A DNA stretch of 64,000 nucleotides. Source: CAXBNB01 sp040222275 (lineage in GTDB: Bacteria > Bacteroidota > Bacteroidia > Cytophagales > Cyclobacteriaceae). Numbering within the stretch: the first letter of the stretch is position 1; each line of letters opens with the position of its first letter. The notes below the pieces were generated by a model. It was not told the origin of the DNA, searched no databases, and saw only the letters and a list, made by a program, of their open reading frames with translations. The DNA is taken from assembly GCA_040222275.1 (NCBI GenBank), contig JAVKDJ010000025.1, positions 1-64,000 on the forward strand, given 5' to 3'. Positions 44,501 through 53,086 of the stretch are shown here, piece after piece. A program made the position numbers and the translations under genes.

Positions 44501-44606
44501 TTTTGATCCCAACGTGTCTTCAGGAGAGCCATTGAATTCAGGAATTGATATTGGCTATTATCCTCAGGCCCGTACTTATCAAGTTGGATTAAACTTAACA
44601 TTTTAA
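41577..44606 (+). CDS. SusC/RagA family TonB-dependent outer-membrane transporter
   Basis: From the ATG at 41577 this protein has 1009 residues. It shows a signal peptide (LVHPVVSQ), a carboxypeptidase-like N-terminal domain (ISGKITDSNGEGLPFASIVV), the TonB box region EEVVVIGYGTTKEKELTGAV, a plug with the SusC signature IRIRGISTNGDNKPLVLVDG and SIESINILKDASSGIYGVRG, and a 22-strand barrel ending in VGLNLTF. It imports oligosaccharides, here probably from a beta-1,3-glucan. It is followed by the SusD gene after 10 bp. The upstream extension of the reading frame to 41442 has no signal peptide and is not used. Confidence 0.96.
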   Translation: MKLKLYISIALMSLLVHPVVSQDLNISGKITDSNGEGLPFASIVVKGTTNGTTCDLDGNYSIANINQQDVLVYSSVGFVTQEVLVGSQSIINITLSDDITSLEEVVVIGYGTTKEKELTGAVSVVKGDAIEALNPTRVEQALQGQTPGVDITSQSGSPGGGFNIRIRGISTNGDNKPLVLVDGVVYENLGSLNPSSIESINILKDASSGIYGVRGANGVILITTKKGKRNSKPEISVSSYYGVQETSRKLPVLNAFEYGVLANEAFAAGNSAVPFSDPVALGTGTDWQDLVFEKAPIQNYDFQVRGGGESTSYSFGAGYFSQEGIVGLDKASYDRLTVNFNSNTKLSEKLSLDLITNYTGSERKTLNENSIGSVLFNAVNMAPTMAPYDANGDFTLANGLGSEVINPLAQMANTYNDTWANRVFGRIGLNYEIFKGLTVESSLNFDYTNERFKEFIPIVNYGTGKVFNQVESSVNENQKNFWSYTWDNVLFYEKSISSDHNIKATLGTSSYRTRGEHLFTTGWGIPNNSVEFADISRANEIRIGGARSEQFDQRLMSYFARAEYNYKYKYLISVMARRDGSSRFGPEDKFGVFASGSLGWVMTEEDFMSNVDAIDFAKLRVSYGTTGNDKIGDFRYLSSLNGEGVYVFDGNSLSIGTATGGLSNPLIHWEKNNQFNIGLDLEFLNGHFGLTADYFIKTTEDLLLEVPVSGLTGVGAPGGASPVANAGSVRNKGLEVALSYTGTVNDQLKINVGYNITTLNNNTLSLNDGVSFIDAGGFGIGQLPPTRWVVGQPLGAFYGLVTDGVFQTEEEVAAAPGQTDASPGDIRYVDVDGDGTWNNEKDRTFIGSPIPSLSMGLTVSLDYKNFDFSAFANGGFGNDVVRNYERNLPLTNKTSYYTQRWTGEGSTNSFPRITTGANDNDLFSDFWLESGDYVRIKNIQLGYTIPSNVMKKIGATSLRIYTAINNLYTFTKYQGFDPNVSSGEPLNSGIDIGYYPQARTYQVGLNLTF

Positions 44607-44616
44607 TTACCCGACC

Positions 44617-46074
44617 ATGAAAACAGCAAAAAATATAATAATTGGAATATTGGCACTAGCTTTTACTGCTTGTGACGATTATGTCAATGTAGATCCAATA
44701 GCAGAAATCAATTCCGAAAGTTATTTTAATAGCGAAGCGGATTATCAACAAGCCCTGATTGGCGCATATGATGCCTTGCAGAGTACATATCTGAATGTAA
44801 TTTTATCCGAGATCGCCTCTGACAATTCATTGTGCGGAGGAGAGAACGCGAATGATGTGACCTCCTGGCAAGAGATAGATGACATGGAACACACCGTTGT
44901 GAACAGTGAGTTGAGAAACGTCTGGAAATGGATGTATGGTGGGATCAACAGGGTCAATTATATATTCGAATTCAGGGATAAAACTGAATTTGAAGGGAAA
45001 GACGAAGTTCTCGGTCAGGCAGCTTTTTTAAGGGCATATTACTACTTCGAATTGGTGAAATTTTTTGGTGATGTGCCCATGCCAATTGACAAAAGGACAC
45101 AGTTTGGGGAAGAATCTGGATTTGGCAGAACGCCTAAATCTGAGGTGTATGCCCAAATTGAAAAAGACCTGATTTTTGCAGCAGACAACCTGCCGATTGT
45201 ACAAGCTGAACTGGGAAGGGTCACAAAAGGAGCGGCCAAAGCCCTGCTTGGGAAAGCCTACCTGTATCAGGAAAAGTTTCAGCCTGCCGCTACAGTGTTA
45301 CAAGAAATTATAGACCCATCTTATGGGTATGACCTGGCCGATTTTGGCACTTTGTTTTTGCCTGAAGGGGAAAATGGAATAGAATCGGTTTTTGAGGTTC
45401 AATACAGTGATCAGGAAGGTGCAGGTTTTGATTGTTTACAATGTAGTGAGGGCAATGTATTGGTGGGGTTTAGTGGTATCCGGGGGTACAATGGGCCAGT
45501 TTATGCCGATGGATTTGGCTTTAATATACCTACACAAGGCCTTGTAGATCAATTTGAAACAGGTGACGCCAGGTTCGAACATACTATTTTGGATATCGAA
45601 GCGCATGCCACTGCCAATGCAGGAGTGGAATACTCAGAAGGATGGGAACATACCGGATATTTCAACAATAAATACATACCCAGAAAAGGGGAGCAGAGTA
45701 TAGGCGATACCCACATTACCAACAATAGAAATTACCGGTCCATAAGATTTGCAGATGTGTTGCTAATGGCAGCAGAAGCCCTAAACAGGGGTGGAATAGA
45801 TGATAGCCAGGCCCAAATTTACCTAAACAGGGTCAGGGAAAGAGCTGACCTGGGCAATGTTAATGCTACTGGGGCTGCTCTGACGGAGGCTATTTATCAT
45901 GAGCGTAGGGTAGAATTGGCAGGCGAGGGCCACAGGTTCTACGATTTGGTGAGGATTGGGATGGCTGCTGACAATATCCCCAATTTCGTAGCGGGCAAAC
46001 ATGAACTATTTCCAATTCCCCAAGAGGAAATTGATCTGCTTGGAGGTACCATCTCAAACAACAACAACTACTAA
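44617..46074 (+). CDS. RagB/SusD family glycan-binding lipoprotein
   Basis: This 485-residue lipoprotein (lipobox LAFTAC) has the SusD N-terminal repeat region (SEADYQQALIGAYDALQ), the conserved AQIEKDLIFAADNLP helix and the C-terminal RFADVLLMAAEALNRGG and IYHERRVELAGEGHRFYDLVR motifs. It forms the lid of the SusC transporter and binds the glycan on the cell surface. It is 10 bp after SusC, and its stop is just before the next lipoprotein gene. It appears full-length. Confidence 0.96.
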   Translation: MKTAKNIIIGILALAFTACDDYVNVDPIAEINSESYFNSEADYQQALIGAYDALQSTYLNVILSEIASDNSLCGGENANDVTSWQEIDDMEHTVVNSELRNVWKWMYGGINRVNYIFEFRDKTEFEGKDEVLGQAAFLRAYYYFELVKFFGDVPMPIDKRTQFGEESGFGRTPKSEVYAQIEKDLIFAADNLPIVQAELGRVTKGAAKALLGKAYLYQEKFQPAATVLQEIIDPSYGYDLADFGTLFLPEGENGIESVFEVQYSDQEGAGFDCLQCSEGNVLVGFSGIRGYNGPVYADGFGFNIPTQGLVDQFETGDARFEHTILDIEAHATANAGVEYSEGWEHTGYFNNKYIPRKGEQSIGDTHITNNRNYRSIRFADVLLMAAEALNRGGIDDSQAQIYLNRVRERADLGNVNATGAALTEAIYHERRVELAGEGHRFYDLVRIGMAADNIPNFVAGKHELFPIPQEEIDLLGGTISNNNNY

Positions 46075-46075
46075 A

Positions 46076-47887
46076 ATGAACATTACTATGAAAAATATAA
46101 TAAGAACTTTCCTGCTGGGAACCATAGTATGTCTATGGGGTTGTCAGGAAGAAAATTTCGACCTGGGACCTATACCAGGTGTGGAAGAAGCTGTATTCTC
46201 TGTAGCGGAAGATACACAAGGTGCCAACTACATTGTATTTACGAACTCATCCGTTGGGTTTTTGAAAAAATGGGACTTTGGTAACGGCTCATCTGCTGAA
46301 GGAGATGTGGTAACGGCCTATTATCCCTTCAAAGGAAACTACACCGTGACTGTAACAGTTTTCACCAAAGGAGGTTCTGTTACTTCTACACAACAAGTGT
46401 CAATTGCCACTACAGATCCTGAAATATGCAATGTGGAAATCCTTCAACTATTGACTGGTGGATGCGATGCGCTCGAAGGAAAAACCTGGGTGATAGATGC
46501 CGATCGATCCGGACATTTTGGCTTAGGACCTGGAACAGCAGGAGTAGGGGGGGCAACTTTTACACCAGATTGGTACAAGGCTGGAGCTAATGAAAAAACT
46601 GGTGGAGGTTTGTACAACGATGAATATACTTTCTTTTTGAACGAATCCCGGTTTGTACAAGAAACCAATGGAGATGTTTATTTAAATGGAGGCCAGGCTG
46701 GTAATTTTCCAGGGTCTGAAGAGTCGCCCGTTGGTGACTATATAGCTCCTTTTACTGCAGCAGAGATTATCAATTATTCTCTATCAGAAAGTGATGGTAA
46801 TCAATTCATTAGTTTCAACAATAACGGTTTTATAGGATATGCTACGGGCGTTAATACCTACCAAATCCTTTCCATTACTGAAGATGAGATGTTCATTAGG
46901 TTCAGGGATGAGGTAAATACCGATTTTGCGTGGTACCATAGATTAATCAGAAAAGGATACGTACCACCTCCGCCTCCAGGTCCATCGACAACCAAATTTC
47001 CTGTTGATTTCGAAACGGAAGTCCCTCCTTTCAATGGATTTGGTGGTTCTACTTATGAAGTAATAGAAAACCCTGATGCATCAGGGGCAAATACAAGCGC
47101 TAAGGTAGGCCAGTACATCAAAGGTTTTGATGGTAACTGGGCAGGAATAGAAACCAAGCTTGATGCTAAACTGGATTTTTCCACGAATACCCTGATTGAG
47201 TACAAAGTTTGGTCGCCGGTAGCTGGAAGGGCACTATTTAAACTAGAATCACAAGATGGGTCGGCCACTCCGGTGGAGGTTTTTGTGGATGTGGCTACTA
47301 CCAACCAATGGGAAGTCTTGACCTTCGACTTCAGCGGAGCTGCATCTGATACTTACGACAAAATAGCCATGTTCCTTGATTTTGACAATAACAATGGCGG
47401 CACATTCTATTTTGACGATATCCGTCAAACAGCGCCACCTCTTGCCTCGGTAAGTATAGATTTTGAAGCTTCGGATCCAGGTTTTGCACCCTTCGGAGGC
47501 AATGTTTACAACTACGTAGACAACCCTGATGCGTCAGGCATCAATATGAGTGCCAAGGTGGGGGAATCGGTGCATGGCCATGAATCCTGGGCTGGTATGT
47601 CCACTGATTTGGCAGGACCTATCGATTTCTCTTCAAGCTCTACTTTTAAAATGAAAGTAAGGGGGCCAGCTACTGGCGTAATAAAGTTCAAAATAGAATC
47701 AACTGCCGATAGCAATGTGAATATTGAAGTAGATGTGAACAGTACCAAAACGGACGAATGGGAAGAATTGAGTTTTGACTTTTCAGGGGCAGCTTCAGGG
47801 ACGTATGACCGAATCGTTGTGTTCTTCAATTTTGGGACAACTGACAACACAGAAGTTTTCCACTTTGATGATATAGTGCTACAATAG
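46076..47887 (+). CDS. PKD-domain lipoprotein with two tandem carbohydrate-binding-like modules (SusE/F position)
   Basis: From the ATG at 46076 this is 603 residues with lipobox IVCLWGC. It has a PKD domain (about 20-110; WDFGNGSSAEGDVVTAYYPFKGNYTVTV), a middle domain of unknown type, and two modules of about 145 residues repeated in tandem. Both contain an ENPDASG/DNPDASG phrase and a FDFSGAAS-x-TYD phrase and end in FYFDDI/FHFDDI. This duplication suggests two glycan-binding sites on the surface. ATG 46088 is an alternative start. A stable hairpin follows at 47905-47934. Confidence 0.88.
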   Translation: MNITMKNIIRTFLLGTIVCLWGCQEENFDLGPIPGVEEAVFSVAEDTQGANYIVFTNSSVGFLKKWDFGNGSSAEGDVVTAYYPFKGNYTVTVTVFTKGGSVTSTQQVSIATTDPEICNVEILQLLTGGCDALEGKTWVIDADRSGHFGLGPGTAGVGGATFTPDWYKAGANEKTGGGLYNDEYTFFLNESRFVQETNGDVYLNGGQAGNFPGSEESPVGDYIAPFTAAEIINYSLSESDGNQFISFNNNGFIGYATGVNTYQILSITEDEMFIRFRDEVNTDFAWYHRLIRKGYVPPPPPGPSTTKFPVDFETEVPPFNGFGGSTYEVIENPDASGANTSAKVGQYIKGFDGNWAGIETKLDAKLDFSTNTLIEYKVWSPVAGRALFKLESQDGSATPVEVFVDVATTNQWEVLTFDFSGAASDTYDKIAMFLDFDNNNGGTFYFDDIRQTAPPLASVSIDFEASDPGFAPFGGNVYNYVDNPDASGINMSAKVGESVHGHESWAGMSTDLAGPIDFSSSSTFKMKVRGPATGVIKFKIESTADSNVNIEVDVNSTKTDEWEELSFDFSGAASGTYDRIVVFFNFGTTDNTEVFHFDDIVLQ

Positions 47888-47904
47888 AGAGCCAAATGTT
47901 AAAT

Positions 47905-47934
47905 GCTGTCCCACGTGGTTGCACATGGGACAGC
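47905..47934 (+). terminator. Strong intercistronic hairpin
   Basis: GCTGTCCCA (47905-47913) pairs perfectly with TGGGACAGC (47926-47934), with three further G-C/A-T pairs below the loop GTTG. No clean T-run follows (CTAATTTC). It lies between the surface-binding genes and the first GH16 gene. It could be a weak terminator or a mRNA-stabilising stem that lowers expression of the enzymes relative to susCD. It also shows that the ATG at 47919, inside the stem, is an unlikely start. Confidence 0.6.
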
Positions 47935-47942
47935 CTAATTTC

Positions 47943-48773
47943 ATGAAGAGTACTATGAGATTTGTTATAGCTTTTTTTTGCTTCTCAATTCCTTTGCTGA
48001 AAGCCACCTGCCAGGTGGCCAATGACTATGAATTGGTATGGTCCGATGAGTTTGATTATTCTGGCTTGCCAGACGCTTCTAAGTGGGGGTATGATGTGGG
48101 GGACGCTTGTCCTGATTTGTGTGGCTGGGGCAACAATGAAATGCAGTATTATACTCAAAAGAGACTACAAAATGCCCGCGTAGAAAATGGACTCCTTCAT
48201 ATAGAAGTACATAAGGAAAAAACGGGAAACAGGAATTATACTTCGGCTCGCCTAGTAACCAAAGGAAAAGGGGAGTGGAAATATGGCCGGTTTGAAATCA
48301 GGGCTAAGCTTCCTGATCCGGTCAGGGGTGCCTGGTCCGCCATCTGGATGATGCCGGTTGACAGTTCAATATATGGAAAGTGGCCGAAAAGTGGCGAAAT
48401 AGATATCATGGAAAATGTCGGCTTTGATCCCGATACTGTGGTAGCTGCTGCCCATACAGGAAGCTACTATTTCACCATTGGTACTCAAAAGGAAGGCAGG
48501 CAATACGTTGGTAATTCATCAGACGAATTTCACCTTTATGCCCTGGAATGGGACGAAAAACAGTACAAGGTATTCGTGGATGATGTGAATTATTTCACTT
48601 TTCCCAACGAAGATAAAGGTTTCATGGCTTGGCCATTTGACCAAAGGTTTTACCTCATATTAAATATTGCTTTTGGAGGCAATTGGGGAGCGGCAAAGGG
48701 TGTAGATGATTCTTTGTTACCGGTAAAAATGCAAGTGGATTACGTTAGGGTATATCAAAAAACGGGAATATGA
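47943..48773 (+). CDS. GH16 beta-glucanase, single-domain
   Basis: From the ATG at 47943 this enzyme has 276 residues: a signal peptide and one GH16 domain. It shows LVWSDEFDYSGLPDASKW, CGWGNNEMQYYT, and the catalytic motif GEIDIMENVG (nucleophile Glu and acid/base Glu in ExDxxE). The pattern fits endo-1,3-beta-glucanases (laminarinases). Its stop overlaps the next GH16 gene by 4 bp. It lacks a type IX sorting domain and has no lipobox, so it is probably periplasmic or released by the Sec route. Confidence 0.93.
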   Translation: MKSTMRFVIAFFCFSIPLLKATCQVANDYELVWSDEFDYSGLPDASKWGYDVGDACPDLCGWGNNEMQYYTQKRLQNARVENGLLHIEVHKEKTGNRNYTSARLVTKGKGEWKYGRFEIRAKLPDPVRGAWSAIWMMPVDSSIYGKWPKSGEIDIMENVGFDPDTVVAAAHTGSYYFTIGTQKEGRQYVGNSSDEFHLYALEWDEKQYKVFVDDVNYFTFPNEDKGFMAWPFDQRFYLILNIAFGGNWGAAKGVDDSLLPVKMQVDYVRVYQKTGI

Positions 48774-50875
48774 ATGTAATATCAGGTGCTGAAAAATTGT
48801 CGGTAGTGATGTTTAACATCATTTTTTGGTTCGGTGCAACATGTGCCGAAGCACAAAACTGTGAAGCCCTGGTATGGTCTGATGAATTTGAAAATGGAGT
48901 AGCTCCCAATCCGGAAAACTGGGTGTATGATATAGGAACTGGGCAGAATGGATGGGGAAACAACGAATCCCAGTCTTACACAAATAACACCGAAAATGTC
49001 CGTATTGAAAATGGGATTTTGGTGATTGAGGCCCATAAAAAAAATGGTGTCTGGACATCTTCCAGAATAAAAACGCAGGGACGCAAGAACTTTGAATTCG
49101 GAAGGATAGAATTTAGGGCCAAATTGCCAAGTGGTACGGGGACATGGCCTGCACTGTGGATGCTGGGTGAAAATATAACAACGGTGGGCTGGCCGGAGTG
49201 TGGGGAGATCGATGTAATGGAACATGTCGGTAGAGAGCCAGGAAAAATCCATGGTTCGTTACACTCACCTTCCAGTTTTGGGGCAACAGTCAACACCAGT
49301 ACTAAGATCGTTAACACATACAACACCCAGTTTCATACCTATGCCGCAGATTGGGATGCAGATAAAATCGTATTTTCAATAGATGGGGTCAATTATTATA
49401 CTTATTCGCCTAACCCAAAGAATGATGCCAACTGGCCATTCACCGGGCAGTTTTTTATTATCATGAATATCGCAATGGGAGGGACATTTGGTGGAGAGAT
49501 TGATCCAGGCCTTGATTTTGCGAGAATGGAGGTTGATTACGTCCGTGTCTATCAGGATATCGACAATATAACTATTTCAGGAGAAAAGGTGCTAGAGCCT
49601 AACCAATCAAAGGTCACATTCAGCGCACCATTTATTACTGGAGCTACTTATAACTGGATAGTACCTGAAGGTGTGCAGGTTGTGACTGGTCAGGGAACCA
49701 ACGAAATTGTTTTAGATTGGAATCAAACGGATGGCGAAATTCAAGTTGCTGTTGAAGCGAATTGCCAGACATTCGATGCTTCGTTTAATGTGCAAGTACA
49801 AGTAACCCCTACAGGTTCCTTTTATGTTTTGGATGACTTTAGCGATGACAATTCCGATAGGTGGGAAGGAGCCTCTTTACCCAATATTTTCACCTTAAGT
49901 GAGGCAAATAATGAGATGAAGATAGACTATGAAGTAAATGATCCTTCGGTCTTGCCTTTTACGATATTTAATTTCCCCGGTATTATAAATATGACAGAAT
50001 ATTCCCAACTGCATGTCAAACTAAAAACATACAACTTAAGTCAATCAGTAGTGGTCAGAGCTGACCTTTTTGACGATGATGGGGTATCTACCACAGCCAG
50101 TCCTGTTTTCAAACTTGAGCCACTTATTGATGATGGGGAATATTTCACCTACAGCTTTGATTTTCACGGTAATTGGGCTTCATCCACTAATTCAAGTGAA
50201 GTGAATTCACATAAAATAGCTGGACTTAAACTTTTTATCAACTACGGAGCTTTCGGAGTAATTGCCAAAGACTCTATTTGGTTGGATGCCATCACAATTA
50301 GCCAGTCTGATACACCACCTTCAAATCTTAATAGGCCATCTCATTTGAAAGCAGTATTGAAAAATGCAACTGTAGAACTCAACTGGCAGGATAACTCTGA
50401 CAATGAGAAAGGTTTTGCCCTGTATAGAAGCTTGAAAGAAGCCTCAGATTATACAATAGTTGAAGGTAGTATAAATCCAGATGTAACCGATTATCAGGAT
50501 CAGTCAGTAGGAGACAATACTAAATATTACTATAAAATATTAGCATATAATGACGCTGGGGATTCGGAATATAGCAATGTGGTCACTCCTGAACCTGTAG
50601 TTGTGGCTGGGTTTTCCCAATATGAATTTGAAGGCGCCATTAAATTATTTCCAAACCCATCTGACAATTTTCTCAACATTCATCTCGACAATTCATTTGG
50701 ATCAGCCGGCAACATCAAAATGGAAATTTATAATCAGGTTGGACAGCATTTGATGTCACAAGGTGTTGTTTCCAACGAAATGAAGTTCGACATTTCAGGG
50801 CTTGCCCCGGGCGTCTTTTTTGTCAAAGTATTTGCTGGAAAGCATGCAGTAATTAAAAAACTGTTAAAGTATTGA
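48770..50875 (+). CDS. Multidomain secreted GH16 beta-glucanase with type IX sorting domain
   Basis: This 701-residue enzyme has a GH16 domain (about 30-265; LVWSDEFENGVAPNPENW, WGNNESQSYT, catalytic GEIDVMEHVG). After it come a PKD/Ig-like domain (about 268-345), a carbohydrate-binding-like beta domain (about 350-520), an FN3 domain (about 530-612) and a C-terminal T9SS sorting domain (IKLFPNPSDNFLNI to KKLLKY). It should be exported through the outer membrane and stay on the surface or be released, making oligosaccharides for SusC. Its start overlaps the preceding GH16 stop. Confidence 0.94.
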   Translation: MNVISGAEKLSVVMFNIIFWFGATCAEAQNCEALVWSDEFENGVAPNPENWVYDIGTGQNGWGNNESQSYTNNTENVRIENGILVIEAHKKNGVWTSSRIKTQGRKNFEFGRIEFRAKLPSGTGTWPALWMLGENITTVGWPECGEIDVMEHVGREPGKIHGSLHSPSSFGATVNTSTKIVNTYNTQFHTYAADWDADKIVFSIDGVNYYTYSPNPKNDANWPFTGQFFIIMNIAMGGTFGGEIDPGLDFARMEVDYVRVYQDIDNITISGEKVLEPNQSKVTFSAPFITGATYNWIVPEGVQVVTGQGTNEIVLDWNQTDGEIQVAVEANCQTFDASFNVQVQVTPTGSFYVLDDFSDDNSDRWEGASLPNIFTLSEANNEMKIDYEVNDPSVLPFTIFNFPGIINMTEYSQLHVKLKTYNLSQSVVVRADLFDDDGVSTTASPVFKLEPLIDDGEYFTYSFDFHGNWASSTNSSEVNSHKIAGLKLFINYGAFGVIAKDSIWLDAITISQSDTPPSNLNRPSHLKAVLKNATVELNWQDNSDNEKGFALYRSLKEASDYTIVEGSINPDVTDYQDQSVGDNTKYYYKILAYNDAGDSEYSNVVTPEPVVVAGFSQYEFEGAIKLFPNPSDNFLNIHLDNSFGSAGNIKMEIYNQVGQHLMSQGVVSNEMKFDISGLAPGVFFVKVFAGKHAVIKKLLKY

Positions 50876-50909
50876 CCGGAAATAGGTTGACTGCTGAAAT
50901 CACGAATCT

Positions 50910-52202
50910 ATGAATTTTAAAATCTCATTTGTTATATTATTTTCACCCTTTATGCTCCTTTTGGCTTGCATCAATGGTTCGCACAGAGAGGAATTAGCCA
51001 TAGTTTCAAGCCCAGGTAAACAAGTGGTAGTAGAAGCGGAAAGCTTCATTGATTCGAGCAATGAATTTAACGTGCAGATGATCGATAATAAAACTACGAC
51101 AATCGAATTGGGGATGGGAGGTTGGCTTGCTTTTGATGTTGAAATACCAATAGCAGGCAGGTATCAGGTCTCGATAGATTATTCAACGCCATCAGGTCAA
51201 ACCATGTCTTTTTGGGTGGAGGATTATTATGAAAATACCGACGATAGAGTGTATGATATAACAGGTAAAATTGAAGCCCCAAGCTCGAACAGTGTACAAA
51301 ATGTCAAGTCTGTAGGTGTTGATGGTAGTCCTTTAAATGTAGGTATCCACCCAATGAAGTTGCATTTTGATGGTCAAAAGGCCTATGTTGATAAAGTGAC
51401 GTTTACCTTGTTGGCAACACACCGGTACTCGCCGACAAAGTTTACCCAAAGTACAGAGGGCAACCACTGGGTGCAAGTATGGGCCGACGAATTCGAAACT
51501 GCTGAAATAGATACATCCAGATGGACTTTTGACATAGGGAACTGGGGTTGGGGCAACAACGAATTGCAATATTATACTAAAAACCGTATTGAAAACGCGA
51601 GAATCGAAAACGGCAATTTGATCATTGAAGCCAGGAAGGGAGACTTAGGCGAAAAATGGACTTCTGCGAGATTGACCACCAGGGGAAAAGTAAGTTTTTT
51701 GTATGGTAAAATTGAATTGAGGGCCAAGGTTCCTGCTAAAAAAGGCAATTGGGCCGCAGGATGGACTTTGGGCGATGAATATGTCGATGAGTTGTCCTGG
51801 CCTTATTGTGGGGAAATAGATATTATGGAAAGTGTGGGATACGAAATGGACAACACTACTGGCAATGGATTGGTTCATGCCACAGTTCATACCCCCGCAT
51901 ATTACTTCAAAAGAAATAACCAAATTAGCGGTTCAAAACCAGTAGATAATATGTCAACCGAGTATCACATTTATTCAGTAGAATGGTCGCCAAAGGAGAT
52001 TAAAGGATTGGTAGATGGAGAATACTATTATGTTTACAACAAACACGGAAATGACATGGAATGGCCATTCGACAAGCCACAAAATATAATATTGAACCTT
52101 GCCATGGGAGGAGGCTGGGGTGGCGCAAAAGGAATGGATGAAAAATGCATGTCACAAAAGGTGATCGTGGATTACGTGAGGGTGTATGAGCTTCAAAATT
52201 GA
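50910..52202 (+). CDS. GH16 beta-glucanase lipoprotein with N-terminal CBM6-like module
   Basis: This 430-residue protein has a lipobox (LLLAC), an N-terminal beta-sandwich of about 140 residues resembling CBM6 (VVVEAESFIDSSNEFNVQ at its start, VDKVTFTLL at its end), and a C-terminal GH16 domain with WVQVWADEFETAEIDTSRW, WGWGNNELQYYTKN and the catalytic GEIDIMESVG. It is probably anchored to the surface or in the periplasm. It is the third GH16 of the locus and the last gene before a 190-bp intergenic region. All three enzymes keep the catalytic Glu pair. Confidence 0.93.
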   Translation: MNFKISFVILFSPFMLLLACINGSHREELAIVSSPGKQVVVEAESFIDSSNEFNVQMIDNKTTTIELGMGGWLAFDVEIPIAGRYQVSIDYSTPSGQTMSFWVEDYYENTDDRVYDITGKIEAPSSNSVQNVKSVGVDGSPLNVGIHPMKLHFDGQKAYVDKVTFTLLATHRYSPTKFTQSTEGNHWVQVWADEFETAEIDTSRWTFDIGNWGWGNNELQYYTKNRIENARIENGNLIIEARKGDLGEKWTSARLTTRGKVSFLYGKIELRAKVPAKKGNWAAGWTLGDEYVDELSWPYCGEIDIMESVGYEMDNTTGNGLVHATVHTPAYYFKRNNQISGSKPVDNMSTEYHIYSVEWSPKEIKGLVDGEYYYVYNKHGNDMEWPFDKPQNIILNLAMGGGWGGAKGMDEKCMSQKVIVDYVRVYELQN

Positions 52203-52391
52203 TCATAATTATTTCTAACCATAAGCTACACATAAAGTTCGGATAGGCTAAATTCAAACATTCAGGGCAATTCGAGGCAATTCATTGATAAAAGGAAGAA
52301 TCAACAAACCTTCGGGACATTTGGCCATTAACGCAAGCCCTTTTTTGGGGTTAATAGTATCAGATAGTTTAAATATTTTTTCAAAACTTAA
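52203..52391. other. Intergenic region after the glucan locus
   Basis: This 189-bp gap holds a short direct repeat GGCAATTC (twice, near 52264-52283) and a possible hairpin ATTAAC...CCC...GGG...GTTAAT around 52326-52353, which may end the GH16 transcript. No gene is seen. Confidence 0.4.
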
Positions 52392-52952
52392 ATGATACTA
52401 AAAATGGCAAAATTTGAAGTTCCAACCCGACAAGAAGTTTCCAGTCAAAATCAGGAAATCTTTGACAAACTCGAAAAACAAGTGGGCTTTGTCCCTAACC
52501 TTTATGCGACTTATGCTTTATCCGATACGGCATTAGGAGATTACCTCAACTTTTCCGGTAGGAAAACATCTCTATCAGCAAAAGAAAAAGAAGTAATCAA
52601 TTTGGCAGTAAGCCAGGTAAACGGATGTGAATATTGCCTGGCGGCACACACTGCTATAGGCAAAATGAACGGGTTTACAGATGATCAGATTTTGGAATTA
52701 AGGTCAGGACAAGCCAGCTTCGACAGCAAGTATGATGCATTGGTGAAATTTGTGAAAAACATCACCATCAACAGGGGAAAACCAGATTCAGGCGCTGTTG
52801 ACAATTTATTCGCAGCTGGGTACACCAAAGAAAATTTCATAGATACTTTGGTAGTGATCGGCGACAAGACCATCAGCAATTTCATCCATGGATCTACACA
52901 GATACCGGTGGATTTTCCGGCTGCTCCGCAATTGGAGGCGGCTACAGCATAA
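52392..52952 (+). CDS. AhpD-like carboxymuconolactone decarboxylase family protein
   Basis: This 186-residue protein carries the AhpD redox motif in VNGCEYCLAAHTAIGK (Cys-x-x-Cys plus His). Such proteins act as alkylhydroperoxidases or peroxidase-type antioxidants. A second ATG four codons on (52404) is the more typical start, MAKFEVPTRQEVSSQNQEIF. It is a single gene followed by an OsmC-family gene after 134 bp, so two peroxide-related functions are neighbours. The exact substrate is unknown. Confidence 0.88.
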   Translation: MILKMAKFEVPTRQEVSSQNQEIFDKLEKQVGFVPNLYATYALSDTALGDYLNFSGRKTSLSAKEKEVINLAVSQVNGCEYCLAAHTAIGKMNGFTDDQILELRSGQASFDSKYDALVKFVKNITINRGKPDSGAVDNLFAAGYTKENFIDTLVVIGDKTISNFIHGSTQIPVDFPAAPQLEAATA

Positions 52953-53086
52953 ATACAACGAGACAGTCGGCTACTTTCCACAGATGGAAGGTGGTCGATT
53001 GTTAAAGATAAAAATAATTTTATCTGATATTCAATACTGAATTATTACCTTGAAGTTGATATACAAGTAAAACAAAATACTCTTCC

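Noticed and set aside
52264..52283. Direct repeat GGCAATTC as a CRISPR or mobile element
   Set aside because: Only two 8-bp copies are present; far too little for an array or element.
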